This document shows, one piece after another, positions 31,991 through 41,333 of a DNA stretch of 64,000 bases (the stretch's first letter is position 1; the number at the start of each line of letters is the position of its first letter). Under the pieces are notes generated by a model. The model saw only the letters and a program-made list of their open reading frames with translations. It was not told the origin of the DNA and made no database searches. A program made the translations under genes and the position numbers. Source of the stretch: Bordetella flabilis (GTDB taxonomy: Bacteria > Pseudomonadota > Gammaproteobacteria > Burkholderiales > Burkholderiaceae_B); assembly GCF_001676725.1 (NCBI RefSeq), contig NZ_CP016172.1, forward strand, positions 1,364,001 to 1,428,000, given 5' to 3'.

Positions 31991-32695
31991 ATGGCCTTAC
32001 CTCGATATGCTGCCCGGACCTCCACCGGCATGGCCGAGCTATATGACGCCGTCAAGGCCATGGCCGTGCAGTTCGATTTCAAGCCGGGGCAACGCATCAA
32101 CGAAGTGGAACTGGCGCGCCGGCTGAACGTCAGCCGCACGCCCTTGCGGGAGGTCCTGAACCAGTTGATGGTCGAAGGCTTCGTCACGAGATCGGTGAAC
32201 CGCGGGTTTATCGGACGTCCGCTGGACGCCAAGCAGATCCACAGCCTGTACGAGTTCCGCGCCGTGCTCGAATGCGGCATCGTGCGCGTGGCCTGCGAAC
32301 GCGCCACGGACGCGCAGCTCGATACGCTGCTAGCGGCGGTGGAGGCATCGCGCGATGTCCCGGAAGACAGCGACGCCACGCGCTTGCTGGCGCTGGACGA
32401 ACAGTTCCACCTTTCCCTGGCCAGGCTGACCGGCAATGACGAGTTCGTGCGCAGCCTGGAAAGCATCAATGCGCGCATCCATTTCGTGCGCTGGATCGAT
32501 ATGCGGCAAGGGCGCCGCAGCCATACGCAGGCGGAGCACCTGTGCATCGTCCATGCCTTGCAGGCCCGCGACGACGCACGCCTGCAGGAACTGATGTCCA
32601 GTCACATCGGTCGCCGCCTGGACCAGATCACCGACGTCATCCGGACCGGCTTTTCCACCATCTACATGCGGGACCAACTCGATCAACTCGCCTGA
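31991..32695 (+). CDS. GntR family regulator, FCD subfamily
   Basis: DNA-binding repressor of the FadR/FCD type. Of its 234 aa, residues about 15-85 form the winged helix (ELARRLNVSRTPLREVLNQL) and the rest is an all-alpha ligand domain with FCD metal-binding features (DEQFHLSLARL, and a histidine pair in AEHLCIVHAL). Start at ATG 31991; an upstream in-frame start at 31901 would run through the palindrome. It heads a run with the Bug protein and the ThDP enzyme, which it probably controls. Confidence 0.88.
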   Translation: MALPRYAARTSTGMAELYDAVKAMAVQFDFKPGQRINEVELARRLNVSRTPLREVLNQLMVEGFVTRSVNRGFIGRPLDAKQIHSLYEFRAVLECGIVRVACERATDAQLDTLLAAVEASRDVPEDSDATRLLALDEQFHLSLARLTGNDEFVRSLESINARIHFVRWIDMRQGRRSHTQAEHLCIVHALQARDDARLQELMSSHIGRRLDQITDVIRTGFSTIYMRDQLDQLA

Positions 32696-32716
32696 CCACT
32701 GCAAGGGGAACAAAAA

Positions 32717-33736
32717 ATGGCTGAATCGAAAACTCGTGCATTCAACCCGCGGCGCCGGCTGCTTACCGGTGCCGCGTTATCGGCGCTGGCCTTGATGGCG
32801 GGCAATGCGCCCGCCGCCGCTGCCAATCCGGACACCGAGACACGGCCACTGGTGCTGGTCGTACCTTATCCGCCGGGAGGCAGCACCGATATCCTGGCCC
32901 GCATCCTGCAACCCAAGCTGTCCGAACGCATGCATGGCCGGCCCGTCGTGGTGGAAAACCGCGCCGGCGCGGCCAGCCAGATCGCCACCAGCTTCGTCGC
33001 GCGTAGCGCGCCGGACGGCAACACGTTGCTGGTCAGTTTCGACAACCATGCGCTGAACCCGGCGGCCAAGACCAACCTGCCTTACGACACGTTCAAGGAT
33101 TTCGTGGCGATCGGCCAGACCGTGCGCTTTCCGCTCGTGATAGGCGCGAATCCTTCGGTGCCCGGCGATACGCTGGCCGCCTTCTTCGACGCCGCCCGCA
33201 AGAACCCCCGCAAGCAATACAACTTCGCGTCGACCGGCGTCGGCTCCCTGAACCATCTGGCGCCGGAACAGCTGAAGCGCTTGTCCGGCGTGGACCTGCT
33301 GCATGTGCCCTACGGCGGCGGCGGGCCCGCGGTGCAGGCGGTGGTGGGCGGGCAGGCCGACATGACGTGGCTGAGTTACGCCGCGCTGCGCGGCCAGATC
33401 CAGGCCGGCAAGATCAAGGCCCTGGCCGTCGCGGGCGACAAGCGCCTGCCCGATCTGCCCAATGTGCCTACCGTGGCCGAGTCGGGCTATCCGGGATTCG
33501 AAGCGTATTCATGGAGCGGGATGTTCGCGCCGGCCGGTACGCCGGCCGCGACGGTCAAGGCGCTGACGGCCGATTTCCAGGCCGTACTGGCCGACCCGGA
33601 GGTGCGCCGCAAACTGACCGACGCCGGTTTCGAGATCGTCGCCTCCGACGGCCCCGCGCTGGATGCCTACGTGCGGCGCGAATACCAGCGCTGGGACACC
33701 TTCATCAAGACCAATCACATCAACCTGGAAAACTGA
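32717..33736 (+). CDS. Tripartite tricarboxylate transporter substrate-binding protein (Bug family)
   Basis: Periplasmic solute-binding protein of the TctC/Bug family, which is expanded in Bordetella and binds carboxylates or related small molecules. The 339-aa product has an N-terminal signal with consecutive arginines (NPRRRLLTGAAL) that could use the Tat route, cleaved near AAAANP. Family motifs are VVPYPPGGSTDILAR and VVENRAGAASQIA. No TctA or TctB membrane genes are nearby, so it is an orphan binding protein. AAGGGGAA precedes the start. The gene lies 21 bp after the GntR gene and 1 bp before the ThDP gene. Confidence 0.9.
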   Translation: MAESKTRAFNPRRRLLTGAALSALALMAGNAPAAAANPDTETRPLVLVVPYPPGGSTDILARILQPKLSERMHGRPVVVENRAGAASQIATSFVARSAPDGNTLLVSFDNHALNPAAKTNLPYDTFKDFVAIGQTVRFPLVIGANPSVPGDTLAAFFDAARKNPRKQYNFASTGVGSLNHLAPEQLKRLSGVDLLHVPYGGGGPAVQAVVGGQADMTWLSYAALRGQIQAGKIKALAVAGDKRLPDLPNVPTVAESGYPGFEAYSWSGMFAPAGTPAATVKALTADFQAVLADPEVRRKLTDAGFEIVASDGPALDAYVRREYQRWDTFIKTNHINLEN

Positions 33737-33737
33737 C

Positions 33738-35432
33738 ATGGAACAACCGAACGGCGCCGAGGCGATGGTACGCATGCTGCAAGCCTATGGCGTGAAACAT
33801 ATCTTCGGGCTGTGCGGCGACACCAGCCTGCCGTTCTACGACGCGCTGTACCGCCTGGACCACGGCATGCAGCACGTGTTGACGCGCGACGAGCGCAGCG
33901 CCGGCTACATGGCGGATGCGTACGCCCGCGTCACCGGCAAGGTCGGCGTCTGCGAAGGTCCCAGCGGCGGGGGGGCGACGTATCTGCTGCCGGGACTGGT
34001 GGAGGCCAACGAGTCCTCCATACCCGTGCTGGGCATCACCTCGGACGTGGCGGTCGGGTCGCGCGGCCGCTATCCGCTGACGGAGCTGGACCAGGAAGCC
34101 CTTTATCGTCCGCTGACCAAGTGGAACCGGACTATCGACCGTGCCGACCAGATTCCGGGCATGGTGCGGGCGGCGTTCCGCGCCATGACCAGCGGCAAGC
34201 CCGGCGCCGCGCACCTGTGCTTTCCCTACGACGTCATGAAGCAGGCGGTCGACGGGTCGGATATCTGGGCTCAACCCGAGCACGGCCGCTTTCCGGCCAT
34301 GCGCTATGCCCCCGATCCCGCCGACGTGTCGCGCGCCGCCGCGATCCTCGCCGAGGCCCGCTGCCCGGTGATCATATGCGGGGGCGGCGTGGTGATCGCC
34401 GATGCCTGCGAGGCCCTGCGAACCCTGGCCGAGTCGCTGCGCGCCGCCGTCTGCGTCACCGTCAGCGGCCAGGGCAGCCTGGCTGATACGCACCCGCTCA
34501 ATGCTGGCGTGGTCGGCTCCAACGGCGGCATCCCGGCCACACGCGACGTGGTCGCCGCTGCCGACGTGGTGCTCTTCATCGGCTGCCGTGCGGGCTCCAC
34601 CTCCACCGAACATTGGCGTTTCCCCAGCCGGGATACGCTCATCCTGCACGTCGACATCGATCCCATGGTCGTGGGCGCCAACTATCGCACCGAGGTGGGC
34701 ATGGTCAGCGACGCACGGCTGGCGTTGCAGGCGCTGGCGACCGAGGTGGCGCCCCGGCTCGCCCGGCGCCGCGCGGACGCCGTCGACGGCGCGACGCTGG
34801 CCGCGAAGGCGCGCGCGGCGCGTGCCGCCCAGCTGGACGGCCTGGCCGCCTCGTCCGAGCGCCCGATCCGGCCTGAACGCGTGGTCAAGACCCTGAACCG
34901 GCTCCTGCCCGACGATGCCATCGTGTGTGCCGATCCCGGAACGCCATGCCCGTATTTCTCGGCGTACTACGACGCCGCGCGTCCTGGGCGGCACTTCATC
35001 ACGAACCGGGCGCATGGAGCCTTGGGCTATTCGATGTCCGCGGCGCTGGGGGCCTGGTTCGGGCGGCCTGGATCCAAGTGCGTATCGGTCATGGGCGACG
35101 GCAGTTTCGGGTTCACCGTAGGCGAACTCGAAACCATCGTGCGGCATAAGGCACCGCTGCTTATGGTGGTGTTGTCGAACTCCGTGTACGGCTGGATCAA
35201 GGCCAGCCAGAAAGCCGGCTACGACCAGCGCTACTACAGCGTGGATTTCAACCGCACCGACCATGCGCGGGTGGCCGAGGCCTATGGCGTGAAGGCCTGG
35301 CGGGTCGAGGACCCTGCCGGACTGGAGTCCGCCTTGCGCGCGGCCATGGAGCATGACGGGCCGGCATTGGTGGATGTAGTGGCCCAGCCGCTGCAGGATG
35401 CGGCGGCGCCTGTCAGTCAGTGGATGGGCTGA
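33738..35432 (+). CDS. Thiamine diphosphate-dependent enzyme, acetolactate synthase-like
   Basis: A 564-aa ThDP enzyme of the acetolactate synthase / decarboxylase superfamily; the real substrate is unknown. The N-terminal Pyr domain carries the catalytic glutamate in DERSAGYMADAYAR near residue 55, a central domain follows (ARCPVIICGGG), and the C-terminal PP domain has MGDGSFGFTVGELET with an Asn about 30 residues later for metal binding. The FAD-binding features of true acetolactate synthase cannot be confirmed. Start at ATG 33738, right after the Bug gene stop. Its 3' end overlaps the convergent dioxygenase gene by 16 nt. Confidence 0.85.
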   Translation: MEQPNGAEAMVRMLQAYGVKHIFGLCGDTSLPFYDALYRLDHGMQHVLTRDERSAGYMADAYARVTGKVGVCEGPSGGGATYLLPGLVEANESSIPVLGITSDVAVGSRGRYPLTELDQEALYRPLTKWNRTIDRADQIPGMVRAAFRAMTSGKPGAAHLCFPYDVMKQAVDGSDIWAQPEHGRFPAMRYAPDPADVSRAAAILAEARCPVIICGGGVVIADACEALRTLAESLRAAVCVTVSGQGSLADTHPLNAGVVGSNGGIPATRDVVAAADVVLFIGCRAGSTSTEHWRFPSRDTLILHVDIDPMVVGANYRTEVGMVSDARLALQALATEVAPRLARRRADAVDGATLAAKARAARAAQLDGLAASSERPIRPERVVKTLNRLLPDDAIVCADPGTPCPYFSAYYDAARPGRHFITNRAHGALGYSMSAALGAWFGRPGSKCVSVMGDGSFGFTVGELETIVRHKAPLLMVVLSNSVYGWIKASQKAGYDQRYYSVDFNRTDHARVAEAYGVKAWRVEDPAGLESALRAAMEHDGPALVDVVAQPLQDAAAPVSQWMG

Positions 35433-36022
35433 TCGGCTTCTGCGGCCGGCCGCAGCTCGGCCGTTGCGGCGCGCACCAGATGATTGACGCCCGTGGCGAT
35501 GGCCTGCGCATCGACCCCGTAGACGTGTAGCGATACGGCGAGGTCGGCGCCGGCATTGCCCAGGCGATGGATCTGCTCCAGTCCCGCCTCGGCGGTGACG
35601 ATGTCACCTGGACGGCGCGCCGCCTCGCGCACCGGCAATGCGCATTGGGCGGCTTCGTCCCAGCGATACAGGGTTTCCGTCAGTTCCCCTTGCAGCACCC
35701 GGTAGGCGCACCAGGTGCGGTGTCCATGCACGGGGCTGAACTGCTGTGGCGGCCATACCAGGTAGACGATCGTGAAATGCCCATACGGGTCCGCATACGC
35801 GACGTGCCTGGAATAGCCGACCCGCTCGGTGCCGGAGCGGGTTTCGCGCGCCGCGTGCAGCGCCTTGCCGGGATCGGGGTTGGCCTGGGCGACTTCCCGG
35901 GCGATCGCCCCGAGCAGGCCGCCTTGCGGCAGGTGGCGGGCCGCCCGCAGCGAATCGCACAGGCGGGCCAGGGCGGCGGGTGGGGAAGGGTCAGGGTGCA
36001 TGGCCGATGTCCGGGAGTTCAT
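35417..36022 (-). CDS. Cysteine dioxygenase-like thiol dioxygenase (cupin)
   Basis: A 201-aa protein of the cysteine dioxygenase type I family, non-haem iron enzymes that oxidise a thiol such as cysteine or 3-mercaptopropionate to a sulfinate. Two iron-binding histidines are in PVHGHRTWCAYRV near residue 100, with the cysteine in a position like the crosslinked one of CDO, and a third ligand is likely in the EQIHRLGN stretch. Substrate is not predicted. Start at ATG 36022; ATG 36001 is equally possible, and neither has a clear ribosome site. Confidence 0.8.
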   Translation of the reverse strand: MNSRTSAMHPDPSPPAALARLCDSLRAARHLPQGGLLGAIAREVAQANPDPGKALHAARETRSGTERVGYSRHVAYADPYGHFTIVYLVWPPQQFSPVHGHRTWCAYRVLQGELTETLYRWDEAAQCALPVREAARRPGDIVTAEAGLEQIHRLGNAGADLAVSLHVYGVDAQAIATGVNHLVRAATAELRPAAEADQPIH

Positions 36023-36100
36023 CCGTCATGCTAGCGAGGCCGGCCGGCAAAAAAATTGCCCATTTCGTCGGCAGATGGCGCGCTATTGGAAAATACTTGC

Positions 36101-38413
36101 CTATTCTTCGGTGGCCGCGGCGACCGGAACGTCAAATGCCCGCACATCGGGCAACGCGCCGGCCCAGCGCTCCACCTCGACCAGCGCGGATAGCGCGCTG
36201 CTTCCCTGCGTCAGTTGCGACGTGCCCACGTCGGCTGTCAGCACATTGGGATTCCCATGCCGTTCAAGCGCGGCGTCGGCGGGGTCGAACCAGGCCCCTG
36301 TGGACATGACCACGACGCCCGGCATGACGCTTTCTTCGACAATGGCGCCGGCGAGGCAGGCGCCGCGCGCGTTGTGGACGCGGACGATGTCGCCTTCGGC
36401 GATGCCGCGCGGGTGCGCGTCCGCGGGGTGGATGAGCACCGGCTCGCGGCCGCGTATTTTGCCCGCTGCGGACAATGGGGCCGGGTCCAGTTGCGAATGG
36501 AGCCGGGATGCAGGCTGGCTGGTGATCAGGTGCAGGGGCCAACGTCCGGCAGTATCGGCGCCCAGCCATTCGGACGGCGCGAGCCACGCGGCATGCGGCG
36601 GGCAGTCGGCATAGCCGAAGCCCTCGATGCGCTCCGAGTACAGTTCGATGCGGCCGGATGGCGTAGCCAGCGGATGGCCGGCCGGGTCGCGGCGGAAATC
36701 CTCGAACAGCACGAAATCGCGGTGCGGATGGGGCAAGGCAAGATACCCCTGGGCCCAGAAGTCATCGAAGTCCGGCGCTTCGGGCAGGGTCCCGGACGCG
36801 CGCCAACGGGCGCGCATGCCTTCGTACAGGTGCTCGAGCCACTGCCGCTCGCTGCGTCCTTCCGTATAGGCTTGTTCATAGCCGCCCAGTGCGGCCAGGT
36901 CCCGGTAAATATCGAAATCGCTGCGGCTTGCGCCCTGCGCGGGCAATGCCCGGTGCATGGCGAAGACGTAGCGATCGCGCGAGGAGGCGCCAATGTCGTT
37001 GCGTTCCAGGGTTGTGGTGCTGGGCAGCACGATGTCGGCGCGGCGGGCCGTAGGCGTCCACCATGTCTCGTGCACGATGATGGTCTCGGGGCGGGTCCAT
37101 GCCTGCTGCAGCCGGTTCAGGTCCTGGTGATGATGGAACGGATTGCCGCCGGCCCAGTAGATCAGCCGGATGTGGGGGTAGACCCGTTCCGTGCCGTTGA
37201 AGCGGTAGCTTTCACCGGGATGCAACAGCATGTCGGCGATGCGGGCCACCGGGATGGAGCGTCGTGCCGGGTTGCGGCCGCTGGGTAGTTCCGGCACCGC
37301 GGCGTCCACGCGCGGGTTGCCCGCGCTATTGATGGAGCCGAGCCCGAAGGCGAAGCCGCCACCGGGCTGGCCGATCTGGCCGAGCATGGCGGCCAGGGCG
37401 ATGCTGGCCCAGTAGGGCTGTTCGCCGCGATGCGCCCGTTGCAGTGACCAGGTGCAGTTCACCAGCGTACGGCATGCGCTTGCCGCGAACGCGAGTTCGC
37501 GTATGACCGCGGCCGGTATGCCGCAAATGGCCTGCGCCCATTCCGCGGACTTCGGTTGTCCGTCGGTATCGCCCCGTAGGTAGGCGGCGTAGCGGTCGAA
37601 ACCGGTGCAATACGTGTCCAGGAAGTGCGCGTCGTGGCGGTTGGATTCCAGCAACTCATACGCCATGGCGATCATGAGCGCTGCGTCGGTGTTGGGCCGT
37701 ATCGGAATCCAATCCGCCTTCACGCCCGTGGGCATATCCCCCCGGGTGGGGGAAACGATGGCGATGCGCGCGCCCCGCTCGGCCAACCGGCCTAGCCAAT
37801 ATTGCGTCGTGTGTTCTCCGGCTCCCCCGGCGATGACCTGGGCGTTGCGCAGCGGCATGCCGCCGAAAGCCAGTACCAGGTCGGTGTGGCTGGCCACGCT
37901 ATTCCAATCGGTGACCTTCCCCGTCAACGGCGTGTAGGTGCCGATGACATGCGGCAGAAGGAACTGCGCCGCGCCCCAGCTGTAGTTCCCGACCTGATCC
38001 GTGCAGCCGCCGCCGGCGTAGAGGAAGCGGTGCGTCTGTGTCATGGCGTTGTGCAGGCGGCCCGCGGATGCCCAGCCATAGGATCCCCCGAAGATCGCCG
38101 CGGCGCCGTGCTCGGCGCGCACTCGCGCCAGTTCCTCGTGCACGAGCTTGAGCGCGTGGTCCCATTCGACTTCGACGTAGGTATCGCTGCCGCGGCGCTC
38201 CGGTGCCCCACGGTTGCGCAGCCAGCCCGCGCGCACGGCCGGCTTGGCCACGCGCAGCGGCGAATGCACCATGGCCGGCATGGCATGGATCATGGGCGAG
38301 GGCGCGGGATCGTGCGCAAAGGGCTCGCAGCCGATCAGCTTGCCGTCGCGTACCAGGGCGGTGTAGGCGCCCCAGTGCGATAGCGTCGGGTAGCGCAGGA
38401 GGGTCGGTGACAT
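36101..38413 (-). CDS. Molybdopterin oxidoreductase, BisC/TMAO reductase type
   Basis: A 770-aa molybdenum enzyme of the DMSO reductase family, closest in pattern to biotin sulfoxide reductase BisC. The molybdenum ligand appears to be Ser111 in GGSYGWASAGR, as in S- and N-oxide reductases. There is no N-terminal Cys cluster for an iron-sulfur centre and no twin-arginine signal, so it should be cytoplasmic, like BisC. The reaction is probably reduction of a sulfoxide such as methionine or biotin sulfoxide; substrate is inferred only. It is divergent from the Lrp regulator, 98 bp away. Confidence 0.85.
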   Translation of the reverse strand: MSPTLLRYPTLSHWGAYTALVRDGKLIGCEPFAHDPAPSPMIHAMPAMVHSPLRVAKPAVRAGWLRNRGAPERRGSDTYVEVEWDHALKLVHEELARVRAEHGAAAIFGGSYGWASAGRLHNAMTQTHRFLYAGGGCTDQVGNYSWGAAQFLLPHVIGTYTPLTGKVTDWNSVASHTDLVLAFGGMPLRNAQVIAGGAGEHTTQYWLGRLAERGARIAIVSPTRGDMPTGVKADWIPIRPNTDAALMIAMAYELLESNRHDAHFLDTYCTGFDRYAAYLRGDTDGQPKSAEWAQAICGIPAAVIRELAFAASACRTLVNCTWSLQRAHRGEQPYWASIALAAMLGQIGQPGGGFAFGLGSINSAGNPRVDAAVPELPSGRNPARRSIPVARIADMLLHPGESYRFNGTERVYPHIRLIYWAGGNPFHHHQDLNRLQQAWTRPETIIVHETWWTPTARRADIVLPSTTTLERNDIGASSRDRYVFAMHRALPAQGASRSDFDIYRDLAALGGYEQAYTEGRSERQWLEHLYEGMRARWRASGTLPEAPDFDDFWAQGYLALPHPHRDFVLFEDFRRDPAGHPLATPSGRIELYSERIEGFGYADCPPHAAWLAPSEWLGADTAGRWPLHLITSQPASRLHSQLDPAPLSAAGKIRGREPVLIHPADAHPRGIAEGDIVRVHNARGACLAGAIVEESVMPGVVVMSTGAWFDPADAALERHGNPNVLTADVGTSQLTQGSSALSALVEVERWAGALPDVRAFDVPVAAATEE

Positions 38414-38511
38414 GATTCTCGTTGTTTAACATAAAGCCCCGGCCCGGCGGCCGACCGGTGGACGGCACCGGCCGGAACGGGCAAGATGGCGCCCTTCGCG
38501 GAGGAAAACCG

Positions 38512-38970
38512 ATGGATCAGACCGATATCAAGATCCTGGACCTGTTGCAGAAAGACGCCAGCGCGTCGGTCGCCGAAATCGCGGAGCAGGTCAACCTTTC
38601 CGTTACGCCATGCTGGCGCCGCATCCAGAAGCTCAAGGAAGACGGGGTGATCGCCCGTACTTCCGTGTTGCTGGACCCCGCGGCGCTGGGGCTGAACCTG
38701 ACGGTCTTCGTCGCGATAAAAACCAGCCAGCACAGCGCCAGGTGGACGCGGACGCTCATCGATGCGGTAACGGCGCTGCCCAATGTCGTCGAGTTCCACC
38801 GCATGGCCGGCGACCTCGATTACCTGCTCAAGGTGGTCGTGAAAGACATGGCCGCCTATGACCGCTTCTATCGCCGCCTGATCGAAGCCGTGGACCTGCT
38901 GGACGTCAGCGCCAGTTTCTCCATGGAAGTGATCAAGAGCACAACCGAGCTGCCCCTCGACGGCGTGTAG
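38512..38970 (+). CDS. Lrp/AsnC family regulator
   Basis: A 152-aa amino-acid-responsive regulator with an N-terminal helix-turn-helix (VAEIAEQVNLSVTPCWRRIQ) and a C-terminal RAM domain (FHRMAGDLDYLLKVVV). The start has a strong GGAGGA site. Since it is divergent from the molybdoenzyme gene, that gene is its likeliest target, possibly with itself. Confidence 0.92.
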   Translation: MDQTDIKILDLLQKDASASVAEIAEQVNLSVTPCWRRIQKLKEDGVIARTSVLLDPAALGLNLTVFVAIKTSQHSARWTRTLIDAVTALPNVVEFHRMAGDLDYLLKVVVKDMAAYDRFYRRLIEAVDLLDVSASFSMEVIKSTTELPLDGV

Positions 38971-39156
38971 GGCCGGATGGCGTGGCGCCCGCGCAACCAA
39001 TGCATGCCGAGTGGAAAAACGTTCTGTTGTCCCGGCACAACGAGAACGCGATTTTTATTTCAAGGGATTCCGCGGCCTCTATCTAGCAACGTTTTTTCTC
39101 CGCCGCTGGCGTACGATTCTCAGCGTCCCACCCCCGCTGCAACGGAGAATTACAAG

Positions 39157-39771
39157 ATGTCCGCGGTCCTTTCCGACCTTGCTCATGGCCCGGTGCCCAC
39201 GACCGGCCATGAACCGTCTGCGGACGACATCCTGCAGCATTGGAATGGCACCGATGACCTTTGGGTCTTCGCCTATGGTTCCCTGATATGGCGGCCCGGT
39301 TTCGCCTGGCAAGAGCGTCGCCTGGCCACGGTGCGCGGTTATCACCGGTCCCTCTGCCTGTGGTCCCGGCATCATCGCGGATCGGACCAGGCGCCCGGCC
39401 TGGTTTTCGGCCTCGACCGGGGCGGCTGCTGCCGCGGCGTGGTCTTCCGCGTTCGCGCCAACGAAGTGCCCGGGATCTTCGCCGCCCTGTGGGAGCGCGA
39501 AATGATCGGCGGCGCCTACACTCCCCGCTGGTTGACCTGCCATAGCGAGCAGGGGCCGGTACACGGCTTGGCCTTCCTGCTCAATCGGGCCTGCGCGGAC
39601 TACGCCGGCAGCGTCACCGAGGAGCGCCGGCTGGATGTTATCCGCACCGCCGTGGGCCGTTCAGGCGCCTGCCTGGAGTATGTGCTGGAAACCGAAAAGG
39701 CGCTGCGCGACCACGGCATCAGCGATTGCCGTCTGGGCGAGCTGGTGCGGCGACTCATGCCGGCATTCTGA
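39157..39771 (+). CDS. chaC: Gamma-glutamylcyclotransferase ChaC
   Basis: Cytoplasmic enzyme that cleaves glutathione to 5-oxoproline and Cys-Gly. The 204-aa product shows the substrate-binding loop FAYGSLIW near residue 38 and the catalytic glutamate region ALWEREMIGGAY. Start at ATG 39157 with GGAGA upstream; the longer upstream frame has no homology. The 186-bp stretch before it (after the Lrp gene) shows no other gene. Confidence 0.9.
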   Translation: MSAVLSDLAHGPVPTTGHEPSADDILQHWNGTDDLWVFAYGSLIWRPGFAWQERRLATVRGYHRSLCLWSRHHRGSDQAPGLVFGLDRGGCCRGVVFRVRANEVPGIFAALWEREMIGGAYTPRWLTCHSEQGPVHGLAFLLNRACADYAGSVTEERRLDVIRTAVGRSGACLEYVLETEKALRDHGISDCRLGELVRRLMPAF

Positions 39772-39850
39772 GGCCGGTGCCCGGCACCATACGGGGTCCT
39801 CGCCAGGGAGGGGCGGGACCCGCCGGCGGCGGCGAATCGGCCGCACGGTT

Positions 39851-41323
39851 TTATAGCAGGAAGATGGTGGCCAGCCCGAGGAAGATAAAAAAACCCAGCG
39901 AATCGGTCGCGAAGGTCAGAAGGACCGACGAGCCGATGGCGGGATCCTTGCCGAACCGGTCTCGCAGCATAGGGACCAGTACGCCCACCGAGGCGCCGAC
40001 CAGCATGTTGCAGATCATCGACGCCATCATGACCAGCGCAATCGAAATGGAACTGGAAATTCCCCAGGCGAATAGCGCGGCCACCAGGCTCCCGCACAGC
40101 CCCACGAGCAGCGTGACCAGCAATTCGCGCTTGACCAGTTGCCAGAGATTGCGTCCCGTGATGCGGCCGACGGCCAGCGCGCGGATGATCATCGTCATGG
40201 TCTGGTTGCCCGAATTGCCGCCGATCCCGGCCACGATGGACATCAGGAACGCAAGGATGACGATGTGGCTGACTGTTCCTTCGAAACGTGAAGCGACAAA
40301 GGATGCCGTCGCCGCCGTGCACAGGTTGAACAACAGCCAGGGCGCGCGGTTGCGCAAGGCCATGCCCACGGGGCCAAAGATGTCTTCTTCCTGCAGGCCG
40401 GCGCGCGACAGCGCCTGTTCCTGCGAGTCCTCGCGGATGACGTCCACCACGTCGGCGATCGTCACGCGGCCGATAAGGCGGCCCTGATCGTCCACCACCG
40501 GCGCGGATACCAGGTCGTAACGCTCGAACGCGCCCGCCGCATCGGCGTCGGAGTCGAGTGCCGCCAAGGTCAGGTAGTCCGTGGTCATGACGTCGCGCAC
40601 CACGGTTTCCGGTTCGCTGACCAGCAATGTCGACAAGGGCAGGGTGCCCTGCAGGCGGTCCTGCCGGTCCACCACGAAGATCTGGTCGGTATGGTCGGGC
40701 AGTTCGTGCAGGCGGCGCAGGTAGCGCAGCACCACCTCAAGGGAGACGTCCTCGCGCACGCGGACCATCTCGAAATCCATGATCGCCCCGACGCTGTCCT
40801 CGGGGTAGCCCATGGCTTCGAGCAACTGGGCGCGTTCCTCGTCGGTCAGCCCCTTCTGGACTTCCGCCACCACGTCGGCCGGCAGGTCGGGCGCCAGGTC
40901 CGCCAGTTCGTCGGCGTCCATGCCTTCCGTGGCGGCGACCAGGTCCTGGCGGTCCATCGCCTCGATCAGCGACTCGCGAACCCAGTCCTCGACCTCCAGC
41001 AATACGTCCGCGTCATGTTCGGCGCTGACCAGTCGCCACACGGCCTGACGTTCGTCCTTGGGCAGCGACTCCAGGATGAAGGCGATGTCCGAGGGATGCA
41101 GGCCATCCACCAGCGCCTTGAGTTCGGCTTCGTGCTGGCGCTGTACCAGTTGCTCCACCAGGTCGGCGCGGTTGTCGCCTTCTTCCTGGCGGTGAACCAG
41201 GCTGGCGACCAGTTCCTGGCGGCGCAACAACTCCTGCACCTCGGCGAGTGCGTGCTGGGCGTCTTCGGGGTCGAGGCGGCGCGGTGTCGTGGCCGGTTTT
41301 TGCGCGGTGGCGGACTCGGTCAT
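39851..41323 (-). CDS. mgtE: Magnesium transporter MgtE
   Basis: A 490-aa Mg2+ channel/transporter. The layout is an N-terminal superhelical MgtE_N domain (HPSDIAFILESLPKDERQAVW), two CBS domains around residue 150-270 that sense Mg2+, and five membrane segments at the C-terminus, including GGNSGNQTMTMIIRALA and PMLRDRFGKDPAIGSSV. It begins 10 bp after the thioesterase stop on the same strand, so the two are probably one transcript. No M-box-like leader was recognised. The 79-bp convergent gap with chaC contains small GC-rich hairpins. Confidence 0.95.
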   Translation of the reverse strand: MTESATAQKPATTPRRLDPEDAQHALAEVQELLRRQELVASLVHRQEEGDNRADLVEQLVQRQHEAELKALVDGLHPSDIAFILESLPKDERQAVWRLVSAEHDADVLLEVEDWVRESLIEAMDRQDLVAATEGMDADELADLAPDLPADVVAEVQKGLTDEERAQLLEAMGYPEDSVGAIMDFEMVRVREDVSLEVVLRYLRRLHELPDHTDQIFVVDRQDRLQGTLPLSTLLVSEPETVVRDVMTTDYLTLAALDSDADAAGAFERYDLVSAPVVDDQGRLIGRVTIADVVDVIREDSQEQALSRAGLQEEDIFGPVGMALRNRAPWLLFNLCTAATASFVASRFEGTVSHIVILAFLMSIVAGIGGNSGNQTMTMIIRALAVGRITGRNLWQLVKRELLVTLLVGLCGSLVAALFAWGISSSISIALVMMASMICNMLVGASVGVLVPMLRDRFGKDPAIGSSVLLTFATDSLGFFIFLGLATIFLL

Positions 41324-41333
41324 AGGCGGTCCG

